Source: Mesorhizobium sp. M00.F.Ca.ET.216.01.1.1 (lineage in GTDB: Bacteria; Pseudomonadota; Alphaproteobacteria; Rhizobiales; Rhizobiaceae). Taken from it: 64,000 bases of DNA. The notes below the pieces were generated by a model. It did not search any database and was not told the DNA's origin. It saw nothing but the letters and a program-made list of their open reading frames with translations. Numbering within the stretch: the first letter of the stretch is position 1; each line of letters starts with the position of its first letter. This document shows, piece by piece, positions 37,168-46,806 of the stretch. The stretch is from contig NZ_SADR02000004.1 of the NCBI RefSeq assembly GCF_004010325.2, forward strand, positions 248,001-312,000. Direction: 5' to 3'. Both the position numbers and the translations under genes were made by a program.

Positions 37168-37626
37168 GACCCCCCTACGTCGTCTCCCGGTGGCCAGGCT
37201 TGCCTTGATCCAGCAATCAACGGCCTTGCTGCGTCACCCGCCGACGGAGCAGCTAGGGAAGACGATGCCTGCGGTTTCGGGGATTGATAAAGCGGCTTGA
37301 ACGTCCTGAACAAGCGTTCAGATGGGATGCTACAGGTCAGCCCAGGAGTGCGAACGGTTTAGAAGAAGTGTGCGGACGGGCGGCGACGCGCTAGCCCGGT
37401 GATGACGACCCGAAAGCGACCGTTCTTCAGAAAGTAAACCGGCAGGGTCTGGTGATCGAGTGCTCCGGTTATTCCGATACGGCAAGAACATTTTCCGTTT
37501 TTTATGCCTGTAAGCGCGCCGGCCATTGACCCGATGTTTCGAGCATGTTTCTAATAGAGTGAGGGTGTAATCTCGGTAAGTATTTCAATCGGTAGTGTTT
37601 GAAATACTAGGGATGGGGGAAATGCC
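37168..37626. other. Divergent intergenic region
   Basis: This 459-bp region separates the minus-strand small-protein group from the plus-strand metallopeptidase operon and holds no gene. Its right half is AT-rich and contains the palindrome listed separately. Confidence 0.5.
37579..37608 (+). promoter_or_regulatory. Inverted repeat before the metallopeptidase operon
   Basis: AGTATTTCA and TGAAATACT are perfect 9-bp arms with a 12-bp spacer, ending 18 bp before the ATG. A strong Shine-Dalgarno (GGGATGGGGGAA) follows immediately. The palindrome could be an operator or a 5' hairpin that controls translation. Confidence 0.55.
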
Positions 37627-39528
37627 ATGTCGGGGCAATATACGGCTCCGCCTGTTCGCCGGTTGCGGGTCTATGCCTTCGACCCGCAGGCTTCTACGTC
37701 GGCTGCGACTGCAGGCGTTAATGTTGCAACAATTAAAATACCTTGGGAGCAGAGCTGGGAGGAAGAAATTCAGCCCGGCCCCATCAATGACTACCTTGAA
37801 GTTATTGATATCGATCCGGTCAGCGGCCAATTTTATGAGCCGGTGGACCTCAATCACCCCTACCTCCTGGCTCAGGACGGCTTGGCCCCCTCGGAAGGCG
37901 ATCCCCGCTTTCACCAGCAGATGGTGTTCGCCGTTGCAATGAAGACTATTCGAACTTTCGAACGGGCGCTTGGCAGGAGAGTCTTCTGGGCTCCGCGTCG
38001 CGTTCCCAACGGGCGAAAATACGAGCCGGTCTATAAATTGCGTATCTATCCCCATGCCCTTCGCGAGCCCAATGCTTATTACAGCCGGGAAAAGAAGGCC
38101 CTCCTGTTCGGCTATTTTCAGACGTCCGCGCACAGCGCCGGCGCCAAATGGGTGTTTACCGCGCTTTCGCATGACATCATCGTTCACGAGGTCACGCATG
38201 CTATCCTGGATGGACTTCACCGGCGGTTTGCTGAACCGACCAGCGTAGACAGCTTGGCGTTCCACGAAGCCTTTGCCGATATCGTCGCTCTGTTCTCACA
38301 TTTTTCGCTTGAGGAAGCAGTCAGCGCCCAGATTGCGAAAGACGGCGGTAGCCTCGACAACCGCTCCCTCCTCAGCGGCCTCGCCCGGCAGTTCGGCGAG
38401 GCTACCGGCCGGGACGGAGCCCTTCGCGAGGCGATTGACGATCACAGTGGCGCTGCGCCCGTGATCTTGCGCGACGACATGACGGAGCCTCACGAACGCG
38501 GCGCGGTCCTGGTGGCGGCCGTTTTCGATGCTTTTCTGTCGATCTATGAGAACCGCACCGCTGATCTGCTCAGAATCGCCGGCATCAGACCCGGCATTGG
38601 TCCCGACCAGAACCTCCATCCAGACCTGGTCAAACGATTAACCCGGGAGGCGAGCAAGGCGGCGGAACACGTGATGCGAATGTGCATCCGCGCCCTCGAC
38701 TACCTGCCGCCAGTAGACGTCCGCTTTGGCGATTTTCTCCGGGCAATCATAACGGCGGACTATGACCTGGTGCCCGATGACGTGCTTAATTATCGGCTCG
38801 CCATCATAGAAGGGTTTCGGCGGCGCGGTATCATCCCGGAGGGCTGTCTCTCTTTGGCTGTCGACAGTTTGTTGTGGGAGGCGCCGGTCCATCATCTGGC
38901 GGCCGATTATGACGATTTGGACCTGGATTTGGAGCCAAAATTCGATCGGACGACGGCAATCAAGGCCGCTGAGGAGAACGCGGAGAGCGTGCATTGGTGG
39001 ATCCTGGGATCGGAGAGCTTTCGGACCACCGAGGATAAGCCATGGCAAGAGGTGTGCGGAGTAGTCTTCCGACGAGGTTTGATCTCGTATGACGACCGCG
39101 AGACGATACTGAGCCGGCCAGGGGACCCGAAGGGATTTGCTCCGCCCGTGGAAATTCATTCTGTAAGAACCTCCCGGCGAACAGGACCCGACGGCCAGGA
39201 TCTCCGCCAACTTATCATTGAAATTGTACAGCAGCGGCGCGGCTTCTACGATCAGAACGAACAGGAGCTTCAAGACAAGCACGGCGATAACCCGTCGGGC
39301 GCGGACTTTGTGTTCCGCGGTGGTGCCACACTCATCTTCGACCTTCGGGAGGGTCACCTGCGTTACGCAGTCCGAAAGCGAATTAGTGACGATGCCCGGC
39401 TGGAGCAACAACGCGATTTCCTTGCGGGTTACCGCTTCGGCTCGACTGCGTTCGGTTATGGACTGCAAGGGGGATCGACCGGCACTGCGTTGGACGAACC
39501 GTTCGCTCTGGTGCACCGGGGAGGTTAG
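37627..39528 (+). CDS. Gluzincin-type zinc metallopeptidase
   Basis: The 633-residue protein carries HEVTH at residues 187-191 and HEAFADIVALF at 213-223. The 27-residue spacing to Glu214 is close to that of thermolysin-like gluzincins, in which the second Glu is the third zinc ligand. There is no signal peptide, unlike secreted M4/M36 enzymes, so it should act in the cytoplasm. The C-terminal 250 residues are unassigned. It begins an operon with MBL, patatin, two small proteins and DUF2235. The substrate is unknown. Confidence 0.75.
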   Translation: MSGQYTAPPVRRLRVYAFDPQASTSAATAGVNVATIKIPWEQSWEEEIQPGPINDYLEVIDIDPVSGQFYEPVDLNHPYLLAQDGLAPSEGDPRFHQQMVFAVAMKTIRTFERALGRRVFWAPRRVPNGRKYEPVYKLRIYPHALREPNAYYSREKKALLFGYFQTSAHSAGAKWVFTALSHDIIVHEVTHAILDGLHRRFAEPTSVDSLAFHEAFADIVALFSHFSLEEAVSAQIAKDGGSLDNRSLLSGLARQFGEATGRDGALREAIDDHSGAAPVILRDDMTEPHERGAVLVAAVFDAFLSIYENRTADLLRIAGIRPGIGPDQNLHPDLVKRLTREASKAAEHVMRMCIRALDYLPPVDVRFGDFLRAIITADYDLVPDDVLNYRLAIIEGFRRRGIIPEGCLSLAVDSLLWEAPVHHLAADYDDLDLDLEPKFDRTTAIKAAEENAESVHWWILGSESFRTTEDKPWQEVCGVVFRRGLISYDDRETILSRPGDPKGFAPPVEIHSVRTSRRTGPDGQDLRQLIIEIVQQRRGFYDQNEQELQDKHGDNPSGADFVFRGGATLIFDLREGHLRYAVRKRISDDARLEQQRDFLAGYRFGSTAFGYGLQGGSTGTALDEPFALVHRGG

Positions 39529-39530
39529 GT

Positions 39531-41072
39531 GTGGGGATATTGAAGCTCTTGAGGATCAGGATGTATCGCGGCATCTTGGGCGATTGCTTCCTCATTCGCA
39601 CCACGTTGGACGACGGCGGCGCGGAGTTGGAGCGATCCATACTTATAGATTGTGGGGTCCTCCAGAACGTTGCCGCTGGAGCCGATCTGATCGCCAAACT
39701 TGACCCGAAGGTCGTGAACCGGATCGGTAAAAAGCGCCTGTCCGAAGTTGAGGCAGGCCCGGCCCGCATTTCAGCGATCGCGAAAGACGTCCTGAAGACC
39801 GTCGGCAACCGGATCGACCTGCTGGTCATAACCCACGAGCACTACGACCATCTGTCCGGGTTTGCGTTCGAAAAAGGCGCATTCCTTGACGGTGCGGTTT
39901 CCATCGGCCGGCTTTGGATGGCTTGGACCGAAAACCTGAAAGATCCGCAGGCTCAGGTCCTAAGGGCACGATTTTCGAAGGGAAAGCAGGCTTTGGCGGC
40001 GGCGGCCACGCTGGCGCAAGGCGATGCGCATCCCGGCTTGCGAACGGCAGCGGCGCTTGCCGCTTTCGCCGGGCCAGTCGCCATAAACGGGCTAGGTGCA
40101 TCGGGCGTCTTCGGGACGGCCGAAATCATGCAAATGCTGAAGGATAAAGCTGGTGCCGATTCAACATCTTATCTTGAGCCTGGACAGGTCATTGACCTCG
40201 ACGAGTTCAATATCAAGGCCTTTGTTCTTGGCCCGCCTCGAGATGAAGTTTTGCTGCGAAAAGACACCCCATCCAAGGGACAGGCGAAGGAGGTATATCT
40301 GACGCGTCTGGACGCCGCCGCGGCGGCGGAAAGCACAGTAAATGCCCAGCTCTCGCTTCTTGCCAATCGAACCGACACAGTCCTGCCTTTCTCGGCCGTT
40401 TACCAAAGACCCCTGAAAGAGAAAACCCGTCGCAAGAAGGCGACCAAGTCGGGGGTCCGCAAACTGTATGACGCTCCGGCCGAAAAGTGGCGTAGGATTG
40501 ACAGCGACTGGACAGGCTCCATCGAAGCTTTGGCCCTGAAGATGGATTCGGATACAAACAACACCAGCCTGGCACTGGCGTTTGAACTCCCCGATGGCCA
40601 GGTATTGCTGTTTCCCGGAGACGCCCAGGTGGGGAATTGGCTGTCTTGGAATGACCAGACCTATCCTCCCGCCGCGAAGACTATGTCCTCGGGCAAACCT
40701 GTCACCGCAGAGGACCTGTTGCGCCGGACAACCTTTTACAAGGTCGGACACCATGGGAGTCATAATGCCACGGTCAAAGCGCTCGGTCTGGAGCGCATGG
40801 TCGACCCACGACTAGTAGCCGCGATACCGGTCGTAGAGGCGGTCGCGGCCATTCAAGGTAAGGGTCGAGCGGAACCTGGAAGCGGGTGGAGGATGCCGTT
40901 CGAGGAGCTTTACAAGGCGTTGCAGGAAAAGACCAAGGGACGCATCGTTCAGGGCGACGGTAATCCAACCGTCGAAAAACGAGCTTTCCGAAACAACCCG
41001 ACGTCAGCAAAGCGGCCGGTCAAGATCGAACACAGCGATCTTTTTGTTGAGATGACGTTCGACCTTTCATGA
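39531..41072 (+). CDS. ComEC-like MBL-fold hydrolase
   Basis: The metal site THEHYDHLSGF (His102, His104, Asp106, His107) and the later strand GQVLLFPGDAQVGNW followed by KVGHHGSHNA are characteristic of the ComEC/Rec2-like MBL branch, whose members often act on nucleic acids or nucleotides. The protein is 513 aa with no membrane helices, so it is a stand-alone soluble form. It starts with GTG 2 bp after the metallopeptidase stop. It is longer than, and not obviously alike to, the MBL protein at 28-29 kb. Confidence 0.8.
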   Translation: MGILKLLRIRMYRGILGDCFLIRTTLDDGGAELERSILIDCGVLQNVAAGADLIAKLDPKVVNRIGKKRLSEVEAGPARISAIAKDVLKTVGNRIDLLVITHEHYDHLSGFAFEKGAFLDGAVSIGRLWMAWTENLKDPQAQVLRARFSKGKQALAAAATLAQGDAHPGLRTAAALAAFAGPVAINGLGASGVFGTAEIMQMLKDKAGADSTSYLEPGQVIDLDEFNIKAFVLGPPRDEVLLRKDTPSKGQAKEVYLTRLDAAAAAESTVNAQLSLLANRTDTVLPFSAVYQRPLKEKTRRKKATKSGVRKLYDAPAEKWRRIDSDWTGSIEALALKMDSDTNNTSLALAFELPDGQVLLFPGDAQVGNWLSWNDQTYPPAAKTMSSGKPVTAEDLLRRTTFYKVGHHGSHNATVKALGLERMVDPRLVAAIPVVEAVAAIQGKGRAEPGSGWRMPFEELYKALQEKTKGRIVQGDGNPTVEKRAFRNNPTSAKRPVKIEHSDLFVEMTFDLS

Positions 41073-41118
41073 TGCCAGCTGCTCGGGTCGGCGGGGAATT
41101 CTCAATGGGGGGTATACG

Positions 41119-42147
41119 ATGGTCGTTCTAATCAACGGCGAAACCAAGAAACTTGGAATTGCGCTCTCGGGGGGCGGGTTTCGTGCTGCCGCGTTCCATG
41201 TAGGGACGTTTACGGCTCTCCAGGAACTCGACTTACTCGACAAGCTTGATCTCATCAGCTGCGTGAGCGGCGGGAGCGTGGCAGGCGCCTACTTGGCGCT
41301 GAATTGGGGCAAACAGGATGTGCTGAAGGGCCTTTCGGACTATCTGCTGACAAAGTCGATCGCCGTCTCTTCGATCATCGGAGGTATCCTGGACCCCTTC
41401 GAAACACGCCTGGAGAAGCTTGGCGCAAGCTACGATCGGGATCTGTTCGCGGGTGCACGGCTATCCGCTCTCAGAGATGGTCCACGAATCTATCTCAACG
41501 CCACCAACCTGGCCACCGGCAACATGTTTTTCTTTGTTGCAGGCAAGGCATTGGCGCCCGGAGAAGACGCTGGAGAAACGATGGGGGAGCACGAGAGCGG
41601 CACCGCGAATGCGAGTAACTATCCAATCAGCTTGGCCGTGGCAGCATCCTCGGCTTTCCCGCCCGTGTTTCCCCCGCTACGGCTCAATGCCGACATCTAT
41701 CCCAATTCCCTGAGCGAATACGCGACGCTGAGCGATGGAGGCATTTACGATAATCTGGGCGTGAACCCGTTGATGCGAGCGCGGCGCAATCCCGTCGATG
41801 TGTGTTTTGTAAGTGATGGCGGCAAGCCGTTCGCCGTGTCCCCTCATCCGACGGAGTCCGGGACAATCGTGCTCAAGGAGGCGATCAACATCATGATGGA
41901 GCAGGTAAGAGGTCTTCAATTTGCTCGTCTGCAATTGTCGTACGACGCGAAAAAGGGCCCGAAACCCATCTGGTTTTCAATCGACAGCCGGGTAGGCGAG
42001 GAACGGCCTGGCGACGCCGCTTTCGCCTCGCTGGTGGCAACAGATTTAAAGAGATTGGAGGCCGAAGAGCATGAGGTTTTGGTGCGACATGGTCGGGCCC
42101 TCACGATGGCACGCGTCAAATCCTATGCACCGGAACTCCTTAAGTAG
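41119..42147 (+). CDS. Patatin-like phospholipase
   Basis: The three patatin signatures are present: the oxyanion loop SGGGFRAAAFH at residues 18-27, the nucleophile elbow SGGSVAGAY with Ser53, and LSDGGIYDNLG with catalytic Asp206. The 342-residue protein has no signal peptide. Cytoplasmic patatins are known effectors in several anti-phage systems, where they degrade the cell's own membrane. Its place after a peptidase and an MBL hydrolase makes a regulated effector role plausible. Confidence 0.85.
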   Translation: MVVLINGETKKLGIALSGGGFRAAAFHVGTFTALQELDLLDKLDLISCVSGGSVAGAYLALNWGKQDVLKGLSDYLLTKSIAVSSIIGGILDPFETRLEKLGASYDRDLFAGARLSALRDGPRIYLNATNLATGNMFFFVAGKALAPGEDAGETMGEHESGTANASNYPISLAVAASSAFPPVFPPLRLNADIYPNSLSEYATLSDGGIYDNLGVNPLMRARRNPVDVCFVSDGGKPFAVSPHPTESGTIVLKEAINIMMEQVRGLQFARLQLSYDAKKGPKPIWFSIDSRVGEERPGDAAFASLVATDLKRLEAEEHEVLVRHGRALTMARVKSYAPELLK

Positions 42148-42400
42148 CAAAGTGTCAAACGCGCCGCCTTGCCGCTTACCCGACACGGACTGCAAGGACG
42201 TTATCGTTGGATATATCGCCTCATATTCTATCCAGGACAAGCAGTCCTCAACGCCAAGTGCCTGCCGCGGCGAGATTTGTACCCTCAGTCTCTACATCAG
42301 GGACAGCAAGCTCGACTGGGACATCCAGAAGCAAATTTCAGGCACTGGCAAGGCCATCTTCGTGAAGACCTTTGGTGAGCCCGACCCCGAGACCAAGTGA
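42125..42400 (+). CDS. Small protein downstream of patatin
   Basis: About 91 residues (SNAPPCRLPDTDCKDVIVGY ... LSLYIRDSKLDWDIQKQISG) are encoded. The start is uncertain: an ATG at 42125 overlaps the patatin end, and a GTG at 42152 lies just after it. The stop overlaps the next start. The composition, with a late beta-like segment GKAIFVKTFG, looks genuine. No family is recognised. Confidence 0.45.
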   Translation: MHRNSLSSKVSNAPPCRLPDTDCKDVIVGYIASYSIQDKQSSTPSACRGEICTLSLYIRDSKLDWDIQKQISGTGKAIFVKTFGEPDPETK

Positions 42401-42732
42401 TGCGCCATAGTGCCTCCAAATGGCCGCTGCTCTGGGCTGTCGGCGCCGCCATTCTCATATCTGCTCCGGCAAGGGCCCAGGAAGAACCAACGCAACCGAA
42501 CCCGACACTGAGGTTCAAGCTCGACCGGCGCGACGGGTGCTTCCGCTACATAGGCGATGCCTGTCGAATTCATCGGCCGCTTCAAGACCGGGAGCTACGT
42601 CGGCGTGTCCATGATCACCATCGGCCGGCCCACGACCAGCAGCCGCGACTACTCGATCTTGTTCGCGCCTCGTGCCGCTTGGGGCAGTTCAGCCTTTGTC
42701 ACCATCTGTGGCCGCGTTACCCCACCTTCTTA
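42400..42732 (+). CDS. Small exported protein, frameshifted
   Basis: A clear signal peptide (KWPLLWAVGAAILISAPARA, cut after ARAQ) is followed by LRFKLDRRDGCFRYIGDA. Near 42560 the frame changes; the sensible continuation is VEFIGRFKTGSYVGVSMITI and ends FVTICGRVTPPS at 42732. A single-base indel is inferred. The product would be periplasmic or anchored. Overlap with the previous gene indicates a common operon. Confidence 0.5.
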
Positions 42733-42823
42733 GCAACCGGACAGAATCTCCGGAGGGCGCTGACTTAGGACCGCTGGACAGCCGCCATATGTCGTGGTCT
42801 GTCTTCCTTTTCAAGGAAGCGAA

Positions 42824-44011
42824 ATGGAATCATTATCGGCAGCGGGACCGGGTAAGAAGCGGCTGGCGGTTTTCCTTGATGGAACCTGGAATTCCGTGTC
42901 GGACAACACCAATGTCTGGCGCTTGCGCGCCCTGTGTTCAACGAAAGACACCGGAAACCCAGCCCAGCTCGCCTACTATGATATCGGGGTGAACGGAGTC
43001 ATTGGCGGAGCCTTTGGGAAGGGGCTGCTCAGGAATATCCTTGATGCCTATGAGTGGCTGGTCGAAAACTACAACGATGGTGACGACATCTTCGTGTTCG
43101 GCTTCAGCCGTGGCGCCTTCACTGCGCGTTCTCTGACAGGCTTTATCACCAAGTGTGGCCTGTTGAGGCCGGGTGCCCCGTTAAGCGTCAACCAGTTGTT
43201 CGCCCGGTACCGCCGACGCGACGCGCTGACCGTGTGGAAGCTTCATGACGACTTGGTCGCAGGCCCGCTGAAGGCCTCTGCCCTGGAAGAACGCTGGATG
43301 CTGAAATACTCCCGCCGCGTGCCGATCAAGCTGGTGGCCGTCTGGGACACTGTCGGCGCGCTCGGCATTCCCGCGTTCAGCTGGGAAGGCATCAGTCGGA
43401 CCAGTTTCCGATTTCTGGACACGGGCTTGAGGGTGCCAATCGAGAATGCGTTTCACGCCCTTGCCCTCGATGAGCATCGCAACAGCTTCATGCCGACGTT
43501 ATGGACGAAGAGAATCCCTACCGATCCCCAGGCGGTGATCGCACCGCCGCGTCCCTACAGCAGTGTCGAGCAGCGTTGGTTTGCTGGCGCCCACGGTAAT
43601 GTGGGCGGCGGATACCCGAATGATCTGCTTGCACAGGCTCCTCTCAGCTGGATCATCGAAAAGGCCCGGTCCCACGGTCTCGCGTTCAGGAGCGACATCG
43701 AGGTGGACGACGGGGCCCTCGACGCTCCGATTTCAGACTCTTACCGGGAGTTCATGCGCGGCTCCTACGCCATCCTCAGCAAGAGGCATCTTCGGCCCAT
43801 TGCATCCCCTCCCGGCCGGGACCCGGATGCGACGTACATCAATGTCAATGAGACGATTGATGGCTCGGTCTTCGAGCGGTATCGCCATTCGTCAAGCTAC
43901 CGGCCCGCCAATTTGGTTGAGTGGTCGACTCGCAAGGGCGTCGATCTTGACGCGGTGATGGGTTGGGTCGATGCCGAACAGCCTGGAAAGGCGGTTGGCG
44001 AGATCCACTGA
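42824..44011 (+). CDS. DUF2235 alpha/beta hydrolase
   Basis: The DUF2235 family includes type VI phospholipase effectors of the Tle1 type. The start motif LAVFLDGTWNSVSDNTNVWR, the nucleophile elbow FGFSRGAFTAR (Ser95) and WFAGAHGNVGGGY are all present. The frame is open from 42794, but AAGGAAG sits just ahead of the ATG at 42824. At 395 residues it lacks extra toxin domains. It is 92 bp downstream of the small exported protein and probably belongs to the same operon. Confidence 0.85.
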   Translation: MESLSAAGPGKKRLAVFLDGTWNSVSDNTNVWRLRALCSTKDTGNPAQLAYYDIGVNGVIGGAFGKGLLRNILDAYEWLVENYNDGDDIFVFGFSRGAFTARSLTGFITKCGLLRPGAPLSVNQLFARYRRRDALTVWKLHDDLVAGPLKASALEERWMLKYSRRVPIKLVAVWDTVGALGIPAFSWEGISRTSFRFLDTGLRVPIENAFHALALDEHRNSFMPTLWTKRIPTDPQAVIAPPRPYSSVEQRWFAGAHGNVGGGYPNDLLAQAPLSWIIEKARSHGLAFRSDIEVDDGALDAPISDSYREFMRGSYAILSKRHLRPIASPPGRDPDATYINVNETIDGSVFERYRHSSSYRPANLVEWSTRKGVDLDAVMGWVDAEQPGKAVGEIH

Positions 44012-44240
44012 CCGCTGAGTGGCGTGCAGTGCCGCCGTCTGCTTCCAGGATCTGGCCGTTCCGGCTGACATGCAGAGCGCGAAAGATGCGCCGTGGGCGG
44101 AAATGGAGTAAACGTCGTCCACCTAGATAGTAGATGCTTTGCGCTCTGCCTCAGACGGGAGGGGGAGCGCGAGGGGCGGGCCAGGGGCACGCTCGCCTGG
44201 CCTTGGCGGGTTCGATACCGGCTCGAAAGACATTCCGGAC

Positions 44241-44280
44241 GCATTCAAGGTCGGGGCATCGCTGCCCTGACCTTGAATGC
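44241..44280 (+). repeat. 40-bp near-perfect hairpin
   Basis: GCATTCAAGGTC and GACCTTGAATGC enclose GGGCA-TCGC-TGCCC with one G-T pair, giving an 18-bp stem and a 4-nt loop. No T-run follows. The surrounding 44012-44433 interval contains no gene I can support. Confidence 0.7.
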
Positions 44281-44433
44281 GAACCGTGCTTAGTCGGCGG
44301 CGATTGCCATACTTTCGCTTTCTACTTTGACCGTCGCCCGCAACGCTGCGGGAAGCCAGCCCTTGCCGTCCAGTTCCTTCTCGGCCTGCAAGAAGCTTCG
44401 GGTTTCGGGGCGCGTTCCACCGTCGGCCCACGA

Positions 44434-45544
44434 CTTGCAAAAATGTTTGAGGATGCCTTCTCGCAAAAAGGAACGTCGGCTGGCAGGCCCGTGGCCCGGG
44501 ACTGGGTGGCTGCCTTGGCCGAACTTGAAGCGAACCTCAAGCAGTGCTCCGCCAATTCCAGCCACTGGTCACTTGGCTCATCGCCGTGCCCTTGGTGCAA
44601 AATGGAAGGCGCCACTGGCGTCCCGCTGTTCTCAACCGTTGTTCCCGCCAGCGGGGCGACGCTTTTCGATATCGCCGGATTCCAGCGCAGGTGGACGCCA
44701 TCCCGCATCCCGGGCCGGTGCCGACCGTCCCCGAGAAGAATGTGACACCAGATCCCAACGCCTTGAAGCTCAAGGGGCACGCGCGCCGCACCAACTTCCG
44801 GGCAGGAGTAGCGGCCGCAGTAGTCGGCGTCGCTGGCTTGATGATGGCGCAGATCTGGGTGCTGGGCATTGCCTTGGGGGTTTTTCTGGGGTTGAGAGGT
44901 TTCTTGAACAGGGACAGTGAGGCTGCGGAATACCGGCGCATCGCCGGCGAGGCCGCCACCCAGTGGAAAAACGCGCAAACCACGTGGATGCAGAGAGCCG
45001 GGCCGGATGCCTTCGACAGGCAAAAAACGGTGCTCGCCGGGCTCAGGCGCGAATGGGACATCTTACCTTCCAAACGGTAGCCAGGATCTCGGAGCTCGAG
45101 CGCAACCGCCGTCAGGCGCAACTGCACCGGTTCCTGGACAACTTTGAAATCTCATCGGCAAAGATCGAGAGCATCGGACCGGGAAAGAAACAGGTCCTGG
45201 AGTCGTATGGCGTCGAAACAGCGCTCGATGTCGAGAGGAACAAGCTCTACAGCGTGTCCGGATTCGAACCCAAAACGGCGCAGAAGTTGTTAAATTGGCG
45301 AAGGTCCGTCGAAGCCCGCTTTGTCTTCGATCCCTCACGCGCGATCGATCCACGCGATATCGCGCAGATTGACCAGGATATTCTCGGCGACCGCAAGCGG
45401 CTGCAGGGCGCCTTGGTTCTCGGTCTTGAGCAACTCAAGCAGACAAGAGCCCAGATTCTTGCCGCCCGTGAACACAGTCGCCCGGAAATGGAGCGGTTGG
45501 CATTGGATCAGTCGTCGGCAAACGTTGCCGCGATTTCAGGTTGA
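44434..45544 (+). pseudogene. C-terminal remnant of a YegI-like kinase with HhH domain
   Basis: Three frames together give the tail of a protein resembling kinase-HhH proteins of TerY-P/YegI type. The pieces are LAKMFEDAFSQKG ... SSPCPWCKMEGATGVPLF, then VDAIPHPGPVPTVPE ... and a membrane segment VAAAVVGVAGLMMAQIWVL, then ELERNRRQAQLHRFLDNFEI and the helix-hairpin-helix IESIGPGKKQVLESYGVETA. No kinase domain remains upstream. Frame changes occur near 44690 and 45065. It is a decayed gene, probably left from a larger cassette. Confidence 0.65.
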
Positions 45545-46109
45545 GACGGCTAACGCTGGATCGCCAATCAGGCTCGGTGGGTTTTGGCATACCTTCATCA
45601 CCCCGGGTTGCGCGTCAGTGTGAAATACCCATTTCACCTTGTTGGAGGCCTCGACGATTTTGGCCGGTCGGAGCGCTGACTCGAAGGAGAGGTGAACGGC
45701 GGCTTTGCGCCTCATTCCAGCCGCTCGAATTGCCCAAGCCATTTCCTGAAAGCTGCCGATCCAGGGGATCCGTCTGGACGTCGATGGCAAGGGTGGTGGA
45801 CGTACGGCTTCGCCACCAAGCAGGCCGCAACGGATTTCAGGATGTTACGGGTTAGGCGGTGACCCTTGGGCCACTCATGCAGCCATGTCTCATGCTGTCT
45901 CGAATCACGTTGTTGACGGTGCAAGCATCGCCGTCAAATCGCTCAGTCCGAGCGTGGCGGGCGCGCAACACTCAATCAGGTATAGCAGTCGCTAGGGCTA
46001 TATGCATTTAGTGACACGGCCACCCGATCTTTGCGGTCGCAAGTCTTTACCAAGTGTCGTTTCTCGGCAAGGCTGATCATTGAGGCACTCACGCCGCGAG
46101 GATTGAAGA
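45545..46109. other. Interval without supported genes
   Basis: I see no domain-bearing frame on either strand in these 565 bp. Composition falls towards AT after 45900. The AGGA Shine-Dalgarno of the next gene is at the right end. Confidence 0.4.
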
Positions 46110-46508
46110 ATGCTTAACCAGGCAGAAACACTCTACCCATCTCTGACCCCTCTTGCGGTCCAGGTCCGCTGGAAGGTTCCAACCGAATTTCCGGCGTGCC
46201 CGGACGAATTCACCGACGACGCCCTTCTTCTTTATGAATCGCGCCTCTCTTTCGGAAGTATCTTCGCGCGCAACCAGCTCTCCACGAGCCTCGTCGTCGA
46301 CCGGAATCTCAAGGACGATGACCTGATCGTACTCACTCATTTTGCCGGCGACGCCATAAAGAATTGGGCAGTGGCCCACATTTCAATCCATGATGGCCTT
46401 TTCCATCACCGAAGCGAATTCACCTTCTTCAGTCTCAAGGGCGCTCTGAAGCACTTCTGCGAACTAGCTGGAGAGGACCTTGGCGACTCGATCGATGACT
46501 ATTGCTGA
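46110..46508 (+). CDS. Protein of unknown function
   Basis: The 132-residue protein starts after GAGGATTGAAGA and has normal composition (LTPLAVQVRWKVPTEFPACP ... LIVLTHFAGDAIKNWAVAHI). There is no signal peptide, membrane helix or recognisable motif. Nothing in the neighbourhood predicts a role. Confidence 0.5.
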   Translation: MLNQAETLYPSLTPLAVQVRWKVPTEFPACPDEFTDDALLLYESRLSFGSIFARNQLSTSLVVDRNLKDDDLIVLTHFAGDAIKNWAVAHISIHDGLFHHRSEFTFFSLKGALKHFCELAGEDLGDSIDDYC

Positions 46509-46806
46509 TGACGTATCAGCTGATGTCGATGCAGAAATGTTGCTGCATATTGACGATTCCGGTTGAGCGTGGGTGTCGAGTGTGAGCGATGACCTTGTGA
46601 CGTCGGTCAGGTTCGAAGTCATGGTGCCAAGCAGTATCAATAAGGATGATGCCGGAGGGGCCAAGATGGAACATGAGAACCTGCTAGTCGTCGGTGCCGA
46701 CTTCTCGAAAATGCGCACGCGCTGAATACGACGTGGTGATCTGCAGACCGGAGGTGCGTTTGAGTTCCATATAGACCTAAACTCGCTATAAGATACGCAT
46801 CATGCG

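Noticed and set aside
46600-46640. Possible tts box (GTCAG...CGAAG) upstream of the C48 relic
   Set aside because: The spacing between GTCAG and CGAA is shorter than in the tts consensus and the distal half does not match; it is too degenerate to call.
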